From Bacteroidia bacterium (lineage in GTDB: Bacteria > Bacteroidota > Bacteroidia > Chitinophagales > Chitinophagaceae): a stretch of 64,000 nt of DNA. Positions 55,659 through 64,000 of the stretch are shown here, in pieces. The DNA lies in contig JAUHYD010000017.1 in the NCBI GenBank assembly GCA_030426665.1, positions 1 through 64,000 on the forward strand, in the 5' to 3' direction. The translations under genes and the position numbers were made by a program. Each line of letters starts with the position of its first letter. The first letter of the stretch is position 1. The notes under the pieces are model-generated. The model was not told where the DNA came from. It saw only the letters and a list, made by a program, of their open reading frames with translations, and ran no database searches.

Positions 55659-56873
55659 TCAGGACAGAATACTTTGTTTCGGTATATTGAAGCAGAAAGA
55701 TGAACCAATGTCGATAGTTGATTCTACCTTGATTTTACCATGCGCCTTTTCAACTAATCGACGAACAATTGCTAATCCGATGCCCATGTTTTCGCCGTTC
55801 TTATCGCGGTTTTTCAATCGCTTAAATAATTCGAATATTTTCTCGTAATCACTCTCAGCAATTCCTTCTCCATTGTCCCTTACCTCAAAGTTGTAGTTGT
55901 AGGTGTCTTCATCCACCTTTACAAGTATTGCAGGTTGTGCCTTGTTATTATACTGGATAGCGTTTACAAGCAGATGGAAGAGAATTTGTTTAAGTGCCTC
56001 TTTAGGAATCCGAATTTCATCGCAGGATATTTCAGTGCTGAAGATGCAACTTTCAGGCAGATTGATAATTGATTTAATACCGTCAATTAATTCTGCACTA
56101 TTAACCCACTCATATTCTCCGACCGGCATGCCGGACGTTTTAGAGTAACTGTGGATACTACTTACCATATCAGAAAGGTAGTAGGCCGCTTCGCTGATGA
56201 AGTTTACATACTCATTACCGTCAGTACCTATTACTTCAGAGTACTCCTCTCCTATGATATGTACTAGCGAAATAATGTTGTTGACAGGGCTTTTTAGGTC
56301 GTGCGAAGCAATAAATGTTATCGCTTGCAGGTCAGACAGCGCCATTCTTAGGTTTGCTTGCGCGTCATCCAATTGCCATGTCTTCTTTCGTAGTTCCAGA
56401 ATATTCTGAACCTGATGTGTAAGTGAAACAAGCATTTTTTGCTGCTCGTCTGACAGAGAACCGGGTTTCGTGTCAATAACGCTAAGTGTGCCTAAAACAA
56501 AACCATCAGCGTTCACCAGCGCCTTTCCGGCATAAAACTGTGCCTTTTGGTCGCCGTAGAAGTATTCATTATTACTGTATCGTTTGTCTTTAGAAAGGTC
56601 TTCAACAATAAATATATCGTCGGGAGCGTCAACCGACTGCGAACAGATTGTTTTACTCAGTACAAGTTCTTTGATGTCTGTTCCGAAGGAAGATTTGATC
56701 CACTGTCTGTTTCCGTCTATAAAGCTCAGCAGCGCAATTGGTTTTTCACAAACCTTCGCTGCCATGGAAGTAATAAAATCGTAATCTGCGTCCGGCTTGG
56801 TATCAAAAATCTGATACTCGCTCAGTGCTTTCAGCCTTTTCCGTTCTTGTACCGGTACCGGAGCAACCTTCAT
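55659..56873 (-). CDS. GAF-domain sensor histidine kinase
   Basis: The 404-residue protein has no TM helix, so it is soluble. A GAF domain spans about residues 22-155 (FDTKPDADYDFITSMAAKVCEKPIALLSFID; KALVNADGFVLGTLSVIDTKPG). A short coiled linker, then HisKA with His191 in ASHDLKSPVNNIISL and an HATPase (VNAIQYNNKA, DNGEGIAESDYEKIFELF, GLAIVRRLVEKAHG) follow. The input is a small molecule or redox signal bound by GAF. No regulator is adjacent. Confidence 0.91.
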   Translation of the reverse strand: MKVAPVPVQERKRLKALSEYQIFDTKPDADYDFITSMAAKVCEKPIALLSFIDGNRQWIKSSFGTDIKELVLSKTICSQSVDAPDDIFIVEDLSKDKRYSNNEYFYGDQKAQFYAGKALVNADGFVLGTLSVIDTKPGSLSDEQQKMLVSLTHQVQNILELRKKTWQLDDAQANLRMALSDLQAITFIASHDLKSPVNNIISLVHIIGEEYSEVIGTDGNEYVNFISEAAYYLSDMVSSIHSYSKTSGMPVGEYEWVNSAELIDGIKSIINLPESCIFSTEISCDEIRIPKEALKQILFHLLVNAIQYNNKAQPAILVKVDEDTYNYNFEVRDNGEGIAESDYEKIFELFKRLKNRDKNGENMGIGLAIVRRLVEKAHGKIKVESTIDIGSSFCFNIPKQSILS

Positions 56874-57013
56874 CTGTTCTCTAAGCTTGAGTTAAACAAC
56901 GTGCAAGATAGGCACAACAAGTATATTATTCAATTTTCTGAACATATTTCTGTGATAATATCTATATTATATGTGTGTGACCAATCGCTCGAATCTCAAT
57001 ACCCGACCATGTG

Positions 57014-58627
57014 TCACCGCAGGCCGTTTATCTGTTTCCCTTTCGGGTATTTGATGGTATAGCCAAGTGTAACGGAGTTGGTTTCGTTTGCCTTGAGGTT
57101 CATCCGCCATTCCAGAATACCGGTTAGTTCGTTTTGTTCTGCTTTGTCGGTTTCTATGTCTTCCACAACAATATCTTTATCTTCACTTACTGGAACCTGA
57201 TCTTGTAATATGAGATTTATAGGCTCTTTTCTGGTATTCCTCACTTTGATAGTATAGGCAAATGTTTCTCTTACGTTAGACCCAATAGTTCGCACCTTCC
57301 TACGTTTCTTGTCTCTTTCTCGGGTAATGACAATCTTCTTATCCCTTCCGAGCGAAAACGTCAGCGTGTCCGTAGTGTTGTGTGTATTAATTTGCCCCTG
57401 ACCCACATAGGTCCCTTCATAAAAAATACTTGTTTTACCGGGCAGCAGGTTCAGGTCTTCCCATTCGGTTATTTGCGCCTGAAGGAATGCATCACAATCT
57501 AACTTTGGTGCTGCATAATACCGGTAAGTAGCCGGGATGTCATATTTCTTAATAGCTACTACATGTTGTTTGCCGTCGTTAGGCACAGAGTAAGGGAGGT
57601 CTATGTCGAAAGTAGTACTAATGCCGCCATTGTCGACATGCACATAGTCGTCCATCGATGCGCCGCCGTAATTTTCTTCTGCTCCCATTTTAAGTGGTAT
57701 ACTTTCTGTTACGGCACCTCCGGCGAGCCGGCTTCCCCCGAAAGAAAGACCTTTGCCACGTCGGGTATAGAATCCAAGGTGCCAGGGGTATAAAACGGGT
57801 GCCTGAGCACTTTCCTGCGGATTGCCGGTAGATAGCGTCACATGCACTTTGTCCCAGTTTACGCCGCAGTTTTGGTGTACATTGGCCTTGTAAAACAGAT
57901 TGGCTGGTTGGTTAATGCTTTCCACCCTGATGTCATATTCGGGCGTCCAACCGGCATTGGGTGTTGTGTAAGATATAGTGACAGGTGTTGTTATTGCTTG
58001 TTTGGCATGAAACACCACGAGTATCTGACCACCCGGCTGGAACCCCTTTTGTTGTTCTTCCTTCAATTGCCTGTTCAGTTTTGCTAACAGCTCATTAGCT
58101 TCTTTTTTGAGTTTGGTCTGACTATCCTTTTCGTTTAAGTAACCTTCCATTTTATTGTTTATCAGATCCAGCAGTTTTGACAACTCCGCAACTGATAATC
58201 CATTGTTGTCACCTCTTACGGCCCTGTTGCTCTGGAGCACGGTTATTTGCTCTGCCAATACTGCAATTTTGTTTTCTAATCTGTCCTTTTTACTTGTTAT
58301 CAATTCAATGCTGTCTTTAATTTCTTTCGCTCTGGGCGACAACACTTCTGAAACAAGGTAGTTGTTCTGAAATGTAGCAGACTCTACCGACACACCTTTG
58401 CCCGCACTTATTGTCATACTGGGAATATTAATGTGTCCGGCCACATTTGTAAACAGAATTTCATTCTCACCCTGCGTAAGCGATACTTTTGTGGTGCTGG
58501 TCAATTGAGCTCCTTTAAGAAATACGGTAACATCATTAATGTTCAACTTGTGGCTGCTTTTGGCTTGCAGCGATGAACTGTATCCAAGAACGAAGACGAC
58601 AAAAAGAAAAATTCTGTAATTGTGCAT
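57014..58627 (-). CDS. DUF4139/DUF4140 (MuiA-like) exported protein
   Basis: I start at 58627 (MHNYRIFLFVVFVLGYSSSLQA) because it begins the signal peptide. The 537-residue product has an N-terminal DUF4140-like domain (DVTVFLKGAQLTSTTKVSLTQGENEILF), a coiled coil (about 100-200) and a C-terminal DUF4139 domain (PVTISYTTPNAGWTPEYDIRV, VHVTLSTGNPQESA, NLLPGKTSIFYEGTYVGQ, RNTRKEPINLILQDQVP, LKANETNSVTLGYTIKYPKGK). The name MuiA (mucoidy inhibitor) comes from one member; the general role is unknown. It is a single gene. Confidence 0.88.
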   Translation of the reverse strand: MHNYRIFLFVVFVLGYSSSLQAKSSHKLNINDVTVFLKGAQLTSTTKVSLTQGENEILFTNVAGHINIPSMTISAGKGVSVESATFQNNYLVSEVLSPRAKEIKDSIELITSKKDRLENKIAVLAEQITVLQSNRAVRGDNNGLSVAELSKLLDLINNKMEGYLNEKDSQTKLKKEANELLAKLNRQLKEEQQKGFQPGGQILVVFHAKQAITTPVTISYTTPNAGWTPEYDIRVESINQPANLFYKANVHQNCGVNWDKVHVTLSTGNPQESAQAPVLYPWHLGFYTRRGKGLSFGGSRLAGGAVTESIPLKMGAEENYGGASMDDYVHVDNGGISTTFDIDLPYSVPNDGKQHVVAIKKYDIPATYRYYAAPKLDCDAFLQAQITEWEDLNLLPGKTSIFYEGTYVGQGQINTHNTTDTLTFSLGRDKKIVITRERDKKRRKVRTIGSNVRETFAYTIKVRNTRKEPINLILQDQVPVSEDKDIVVEDIETDKAEQNELTGILEWRMNLKANETNSVTLGYTIKYPKGKQINGLR

Positions 58628-58791
58628 ATGGCAGTGTTTGTGATTTGTACCCAATAGACGTAAAAATCATACCAATTCCACATTGGTGCTGTCTAAAGTT
58701 TTGTTAATGAGGGTAATTTTAGCTTTTATCGGATAGGATATAGTGTGTTTTTATTTATCCGAATCAGGTGTTTGATAAGGCAATTAACCCA

Positions 58792-58821
58792 TTGCATATT
58801 ATCATATTTTTTTTATTTTTG
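58792..58821 (+). promoter_or_regulatory. Full Bacteroidota promoter: TTG-N19-TATTTTTG before the giant adhesin
   Basis: TTG at 58792-58794, 19 bases and TATTTTTG at 58814-58821 fit the -33/-7 layout. The start codon at 58947 is about 120 bases downstream, a long leader. Nothing else was recognised in the 319-bp gap 58628-58946. Confidence 0.65.
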
Positions 58822-58946
58822 TAGAATAGGTCTTTTGTCTTCATTCAGGCGGTCTGTCGCCCGAACGGGGAGGCTTTGGTATTTAATGTAGTGAATGACG
58901 AATTTGTCGAAAATGGCGTTTGCCATCAGCATCAGTGTTGTTAGAA

Positions 58947-61900
58947 ATGTATAGAAAAATTGTTTCTTTAATATTAGCCCTGTTCTGTTCCCTTGCAGCA
59001 GCAGATGCCGCCGTTTCAATTACTGCCGGTAGTGGCGGTACCGGTATTTGTAGTAACAAAGCCGTTTCTGGCAGTGCTCCCGGTTATAGCTCGTTGGGTT
59101 CCATTACTATTACGGAAGGTGTATCGTCAGATTTTGCTGCCGGCACCGATGTGATAGTACTACATCCACCATCGGGTTGGCGATTCAGTACTACGTTGCC
59201 GTCTCTCACATTTATCACAGGGTCTAACATTACCGGAATGTCCGGTAGTATCACTGCATCAGCCTTGACAATAAACATTACCGTTGCTGCAACAACAGGT
59301 GCTGATCAAATTACTATTACCGGCCTGCAAGTGCAACCGCTTACCACTTCTGCCGGATCCGGAAACGTTTATGCGGCCTCGGTTACCGGTGTTACCGGAA
59401 TAGCTACGGGGACAGGTGGAAACAATTTTGCAACATTATCCGTTGCCTCACCGGTCACGGCTGCTGTTTCCATTGCGGCAACCCCCTCGGGTGCATTTTG
59501 CCCGGGTACACACATTACCTTTATTCCAACCTCCGCAAATGGCGGTACGCCCACGTATACATGGGCTGTTAACGGTACTGATGTCTCTATAGGGAGTACG
59601 TTTACAAGCAGTACCCTTTCAACCGGCAATACAGTTTCCTGCCGGATGGTGAGTAGCTTAGGTTGTTTGGTGGCTAACCCCGTGTATTCTAATACAATTA
59701 CAGCTACAGTACTTACTGCACCTGCGGCCCTTACGGGTAGCAATCAGGTGTGCCCCGGAGTAACTACCACCTTCAGTACAACAAGTACAGGAGGAGCATG
59801 GAGTAGCTCCAATACTTCCGTTGCTACAGTAAGCGGTGGTGTTGTAACCGGGGTGACAGCAGGAACCAGCAAGATATCCTATACAGCTGGGGGGTGTGCG
59901 GCAACGAGGGTCATATATGTGAATGAGCTTCCATTTGCTCCCGCATTAACGCCTACAGTTTCCACAATTTGTGATGAGGGGGCAATCACGATTAGTGCCT
60001 CCGGAAGTGCAGCGCCGACAACCATACTTACACAGGATTTTAATTCTGGTTTGTCGCCTTGGACCGTTGATACTGCGGGCAGTACATTAATACTACCCGG
60101 CTCAGAATGGAAAGCATGCGCAGACAGTTATTTAAATGAACAGGGGTGGTATCGGAGCCCCGACTATACAACATTTGTAATGGCAAATGCCGATACCTCA
60201 GGGTCAAGTTCTACATTGTCCGCGAAATTGACTTCTCCGGAGTTTTCATTGGCAGAGTATTCTTCGGCAACGCTTACTTTTCAGCATTCTTACGACTATT
60301 GGCCTTCCGGAGACGTATATGTGAATCTGGAAATATCTACAAATGGAGGGGCTTCATGGACGACCATAAATAACTTTATCGGTGAGACTATCGGAGCCAA
60401 AATGGCGTTTGTGGGTCAATCCTACTCACTTAATGCTTATCTGGGCAATCCACATGTGAAAATTCGGTTCTATTATCGATCGACCTTCGGTTATTATTGG
60501 GCAATTGACAACATTTCGTTGACTGGAGTCCCGGCATGGGTTGTCCCGACCTGGTCTCCTTCAACACACTTATATCTCGACGCCGGGTATACAATGCCGT
60601 ACACGGCGGGTACACCGATAAGTACGGTCTACATGCATCCTACCTCGGTTACCACACCCACATTCATAACTTATACCGCAACAGCGACAAGTGGGGCTTG
60701 TTCTAATTCTGCCACTAGTGCTGTCACTGTTAACCCGGCCCCGGGAACGACGCTGGGTTCTATGAACTTGTGCGTAGGCACTACTACTACCCTTAGCAAT
60801 ACAGCTGCGGGAGGTACGTGGTTGAGTGCAAATACTTCTGTCGCTACTGTAGTGGCAGGAACGGGTGTTGTTACAGGTGTAGCTGCAGGTACTGCAACCA
60901 TCAGTTATATTCTTGGGACAAGTTGTGCTGCGTTGGCAGTTGTCACAGTGAATACCACACCTGCTGCCATTACAGGTGGTCCGTTTGTCTGTATGGGTAC
61001 ACCGACTACATTAGAGAATGCAACTACAGGAGGGTCTTGGAGCAGTAGTAACCCATCTGTTGCAACGGTTGGCTCATCAACAGGAGTTGTTTCAGGTGTT
61101 TCGTTGGGCGCGGTGACAATAGTGTACTCACTTGGTGCAGGTTGTACTGTTACAAAGGCACTTACTGTCCAGCCTTCACCTGCAGCTATTACCGGCCCGG
61201 CTGAATTATGCGCAGGCGACACAGTAACCGTTACTGATGCAACATCAGGAGGAATTTGGGTGTCCGGTGGTACCGGCATTGCGACAATTGGATATTATAC
61301 GGGGGATGTCATTGGTGTGTCCGCCGGTACAGTCAACATTACCTACGGTATGCCTACTACAGGCTGTCTGGCTATTACAAACATGACCGTGAACCCGATT
61401 GGGCCGATTACGGGCTCGGGCGATGCTTGTATTGGTTATACTAACCCGCTTGACAATATAGGTGGCTCCGGTACGTGGGTAAGTGGAAATGTGTCTGTTG
61501 CTACTGTCGGCGCCTCAACGGGCCTCCTGACAGGTGTTGCAACCGGGACCTCGATGATTACATATACCTCGGCTGCAGGCTGTGTCGCTCACCGGGTAAT
61601 AACTGTAAATGAACTGCCAACCGAGATAACCGGCACAGCGTCAGTTTGTATAGGGCAAACTACTGCTTTGGCAAATGCCACATCTGGTGGTACTTGGAGT
61701 AGTAGTGATCTGGCAGTTGCAACGGTCGGCTCATCGACAGGAATCGTTTCCGGTGGTACTGCAGGAACTGTGGAGATCACATATACCGCTCCCTCTACGT
61801 GCATAAGTACAATAATAGTGACTGTTAATCCATTGCCGGTAGCTATCACCGGATCAGCAACAATATGCGATGGATTTACTAGTGCGTTGAGTAATGCTTC

Positions 61901-64000
61901 ATCAGGAGGCACCTGGAGCAGTAGCAATGCGGCAGTTGCAACCGTTGGTGCGTCGGGAGTCGTCACTGCGGAAAGTGAGGGTACGGCGACCATTACATAC
62001 ACCTTGCCAACTGGTTGTTATGGTACCCGGGGGGTAACGGTAAATCCACTACCGGCTGCCATAACAGGTACTGCTTCGGTTTGTCAGGGGCAGACCACAA
62101 GTCTGGCGACTATAACAGGTGGCGGTATTTGGAGTAGTAGTCACTTAGTTGTAGCAACCGTTGGCAGTACGTCCGGTTCTGTACTCGGTGGCGCGTCAGG
62201 CACGGCCACAATTTCATATACATTGTCCACCGGGTGTGTTTCTTCCCGTGTGGTAACAGTGAACCCTTTGCCCGGTTCTCTGTCTGGTGCTTCTGTAGTC
62301 TGCACCGGCACATCTACGTCACTTACTACTTCATCAAGTGGAGGCACATGGACTAGTAGCAACACAAGTGTTGCTACTGTCGGGGCAACTGGCGCTGTTA
62401 CAGGTGTCGCCGCAGGAAATGTTGTGATCTCATACACGTTGCCTACTGGTTGTTATTCCACAAAATCAATGACAGTTAACTCGTCACCGGCAGCGATTTC
62501 CGGAGCAACGGGGGTTTGTGTGGCTGCGACAACGACGCTGAGCAGCACAACGGCAAGTGGAGCATGGAGTAGCAGCAATACGTCGGTTGCCGCTATTGTG
62601 TCAGGAACTGGTGTCGTTACCGGGATTGCCGCAGGTACAGCTACGATTACATATATGTTGTCCACAGGATGTATCGCCACAAGGGTGACAACGGTGTTGC
62701 CTTTGCCTGCGTCCATATCAGGAAGTCTTAGTCTTTGTCTTGGAAATTCGACTTCGTTAAGTAACTCGACTGGCGGCGGTACCTGGAGTACCAGTAATCC
62801 TACGGTGGCAAATATTTCTTCGACGACCGGAGTCGTGACGGGAATGGGTTTAGGTACGGCCACTATCAGTTATACCTTGCCAACAGGCTGTTATACATCT
62901 TCGCTTTCGGTGGTCAATCCGTTGCCTGCAGCGGTTTCGGGGGCGTCAGCGCTGTGTGTGGGCTCTTCCACAGTATATACAGACGGGACATCCGGTGGCG
63001 TATGGAGCAGTAGCAATACGGCCATCGCTAATATCGGAAGTGTTTCGGGGGCTGTTACCGGAGTTGCAGCTGGCACGTCGACAATAAGTTATACCCTTTC
63101 AACAGGTTGTGCGGCTACCCAAACGCTGACGGTAAATGCATTGCCATCAGGGATATCCGGTCCCGATAATATTTGTCAGACGGCTTCTGCAAGCATGACC
63201 AATCCTGCAGGTGGCGGTTTATGGACAAGCAGTACCATCAGCGTTGCTACTGTTGGTTCTGCTTCTGGTGTTGTATATGGTGTTGCGGGAGGCGTTGCCG
63301 TAATTACTTATACGCTACCTACCGGTTGTAAAACAGCGAAAGCCGTTACCGTTACAGCATTACCGGCTGCAATTTCCGGTAGCCCGGTAGTTTGTGAAGG
63401 TTCAACTATTTTATATAGTGACGCTACCGCAGGTGGGAGTTGGATATCCGGTAACACTTCTGTCGCTACCATAGAGTCTACCGGCTTGCTAACCGGTGTG
63501 AACGCCGGTACGAGCAACATTACCTATATGCTTCCTCTTGGGTGTGTAGCAACCAAGGTCGTAACCGTTAATTCTGTGCCGGCCGCGGTGACCGGAAATG
63601 CAAATTTGTGCCTCGCTGCACCGCAGTTATTCGAGACCACAACTACAGATGGCGGATGGGCAAGTAGTAGTCCGTCAGTTGTCTCTATAAATATAACCAC
63701 CGGTGTAGCAACAGGGTATGTATATGGAGCAGCAACAATCAGCTATATACTGCCTACAGGCTGTTATGCTATCAAGGAAGTGACCGTCAATCTTACGCCT
63801 TCGTCGATTGCAGGTAGTGGTAGCGTGTGCGAAGGGCTCACCACGCCATTTTCGAACGCTGTTAGTGGCGGGAGCTGGACAAGTAGCGATGCCACAATAG
63901 CTTCCGTTAATTCGGCTACCGGAGTTGTATCCGGAGTTAGTGCCGGAACCGCAACTATTACTTACACCCTGTCTACCGGTTGTTTCAAAACGAAACAGAT
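58947..64000 (+). CDS. Giant secreted adhesin with Ig-like/BIg2 repeat array (3' truncated by window edge)
   Basis: The frame is open from the ATG at 58947 to the window end, 1684 full codons. A signal peptide (MYRKIVSLILALFCSLAAADA) precedes a beta-rich N-terminal domain (about 22-165) and a PKD/Ig-like domain with TYTWAVNGTD (about 170-256). One BIg2-like unit around Trp285 follows. A jelly-roll/cleaved-adhesin-like domain (about 360-530; QDFNSGLSPW, STNGGASWTTINN, YWAIDNISLTG) comes next. Then at least 15 BIg2-like units of 73 or 72 residues begin near residue 599. Each has a Cys near its start, GG-WSSSN, VATV...TG-V-GV-AGT, and TGC. The missing C-terminus very likely carries a T9SS sorting domain. 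It should be a surface adhesin. Confidence 0.9.
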   Translation, partial: MYRKIVSLILALFCSLAAADAAVSITAGSGGTGICSNKAVSGSAPGYSSLGSITITEGVSSDFAAGTDVIVLHPPSGWRFSTTLPSLTFITGSNITGMSGSITASALTINITVAATTGADQITITGLQVQPLTTSAGSGNVYAASVTGVTGIATGTGGNNFATLSVASPVTAAVSIAATPSGAFCPGTHITFIPTSANGGTPTYTWAVNGTDVSIGSTFTSSTLSTGNTVSCRMVSSLGCLVANPVYSNTITATVLTAPAALTGSNQVCPGVTTTFSTTSTGGAWSSSNTSVATVSGGVVTGVTAGTSKISYTAGGCAATRVIYVNELPFAPALTPTVSTICDEGAITISASGSAAPTTILTQDFNSGLSPWTVDTAGSTLILPGSEWKACADSYLNEQGWYRSPDYTTFVMANADTSGSSSTLSAKLTSPEFSLAEYSSATLTFQHSYDYWPSGDVYVNLEISTNGGASWTTINNFIGETIGAKMAFVGQSYSLNAYLGNPHVKIRFYYRSTFGYYWAIDNISLTGVPAWVVPTWSPSTHLYLDAGYTMPYTAGTPISTVYMHPTSVTTPTFITYTATATSGACSNSATSAVTVNPAPGTTLGSMNLCVGTTTTLSNTAAGGTWLSANTSVATVVAGTGVVTGVAAGTATISYILGTSCAALAVVTVNTTPAAITGGPFVCMGTPTTLENATTGGSWSSSNPSVATVGSSTGVVSGVSLGAVTIVYSLGAGCTVTKALTVQPSPAAITGPAELCAGDTVTVTDATSGGIWVSGGTGIATIGYYTGDVIGVSAGTVNITYGMPTTGCLAITNMTVNPIGPITGSGDACIGYTNPLDNIGGSGTWVSGNVSVATVGASTGLLTGVATGTSMITYTSAAGCVAHRVITVNELPTEITGTASVCIGQTTALANATSGGTWSSSDLAVATVGSSTGIVSGGTAGTVEITYTAPSTCISTIIVTVNPLPVAITGSATICDGFTSALSNASSGGTWSSSNAAVATVGASGVVTAESEGTATITYTLPTGCYGTRGVTVNPLPAAITGTASVCQGQTTSLATITGGGIWSSSHLVVATVGSTSGSVLGGASGTATISYTLSTGCVSSRVVTVNPLPGSLSGASVVCTGTSTSLTTSSSGGTWTSSNTSVATVGATGAVTGVAAGNVVISYTLPTGCYSTKSMTVNSSPAAISGATGVCVAATTTLSSTTASGAWSSSNTSVAAIVSGTGVVTGIAAGTATITYMLSTGCIATRVTTVLPLPASISGSLSLCLGNSTSLSNSTGGGTWSTSNPTVANISSTTGVVTGMGLGTATISYTLPTGCYTSSLSVVNPLPAAVSGASALCVGSSTVYTDGTSGGVWSSSNTAIANIGSVSGAVTGVAAGTSTISYTLSTGCAATQTLTVNALPSGISGPDNICQTASASMTNPAGGGLWTSSTISVATVGSASGVVYGVAGGVAVITYTLPTGCKTAKAVTVTALPAAISGSPVVCEGSTILYSDATAGGSWISGNTSVATIESTGLLTGVNAGTSNITYMLPLGCVATKVVTVNSVPAAVTGNANLCLAAPQLFETTTTDGGWASSSPSVVSINITTGVATGYVYGAATISYILPTGCYAIKEVTVNLTPSSIAGSGSVCEGLTTPFSNAVSGGSWTSSDATIASVNSATGVVSGVSAGTATITYTLSTGCFKTKQ
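59721..59939 (+). repeat. Isolated BIg2-like unit
   Basis: One repeat unit of the adhesin, anchored on the Trp codon at 59799, stands apart from the main array. A jelly-roll-like domain lies between it and the array. Boundaries are set by matching to the later units. Confidence 0.65.
60741..64000 (+). repeat. 219-bp tandem repeat array encoding BIg2-like domains
   Basis: The conserved Trp codon of each unit falls at 60819, 61038, 61257, 61476, 61695, 61914, 62130, 62349, 62565, 62784, 63003, 63222, 63441, 63657 and 63876. Eleven of the 14 intervals are 219 bp and three are 216 bp. The array continues past the window. The units differ at the DNA level, so this is an old, diversified array rather than a recent expansion. 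Confidence 0.9.

Noticed and set aside
59084-63520. Long open minus-strand frames with Val/Pro/Ala-rich periodic products opposite the adhesin
   Set aside because: They mirror the 219-bp repeat and the GGT/ACC/GCA codon bias of the real plus-strand gene; no start context or signal supports them.

Overview
The window looks like a chromosomal segment of a member of the Bacteroidota, probably Chitinophagales or close to it (inference). Supporting signs are secreted proteins with type IX secretion (T9SS) C-terminal sorting domains, a PorE-like TPR/PD40/OmpA lipoprotein-type protein, DUF4402 and DUF5686/CarboxypepD_reg proteins, MbnP-like lipoproteins, -7 boxes of the TAnnTTTG type, few Shine-Dalgarno sequences, and a giant Ig-repeat adhesin. 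No phage, insertion sequence, CRISPR array, rRNA or tRNA was seen.

Layout. 1-632 is the 3' end of a large secreted Ig/T9SS protein. 946-2562 holds a minus-strand metal-associated cassette (MbnP-like lipoprotein, a two-TM protein, a small Cys-rich protein). 2694-6545 has a glucosaminidase, a DUF2130 protein and the PorE-like protein. 6648-12313 has two large TPR sensor kinases, one a hybrid with REC and HPt. 12402-20228 has a peroxiredoxin, a T9SS cargo protein, a glycosyltransferase, ClpB, DapA and AccA. 20502-27455 has two small unknowns, a fused 2-oxoacid:ferredoxin oxidoreductase alpha subunit, two GT4 glycosyltransferases and acetyl-CoA synthetase. 27532-31779 is groES-groEL with an elaborate upstream region, a DUF4402 protein and a diheme cytochrome c. 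32310-36098 has a mosaic tandem pair of lipoproteins, another T9SS cargo and an outer-membrane barrel. 36218-42568 has NAD synthetase, an HSDL2-like dehydrogenase, a thioesterase, a small secreted unknown and a DUF5686 protein. 42797-45498 is an HdrD/HdrB-like Fe-S pair split by a HicA/HicB toxin-antitoxin module. 45569-49446 has a CoA-binding protein and two paralogous PAS kinases. 49755-58627 has a TTG-started conserved unknown, a Cys-type formate dehydrogenase alpha subunit, MtgA, a His-rich membrane protein, HldD, a GAF kinase and a DUF4139 protein. 58947 to the window end is the 5' part of a giant adhesin with a very regular 219-bp repeat.

Together the genes cover central metabolism (acetate activation, fatty acid and lysine/peptidoglycan precursor synthesis, NAD synthesis, low-potential electron transfer), envelope building (MtgA, HldD, glycosyltransferases, DUF5686, T9SS), protein quality control (ClpB, GroESL) and a high density of sensor kinases. 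The least ordinary signals are the phased motif array upstream of groES, the toxin-antitoxin module inside the Fe-S operon, the gene-conversion-like lipoprotein pair, the His-rich tail protein and the strict 73/72-residue repeat array of the adhesin. All functional calls come from reading motifs by eye; no database search was run.
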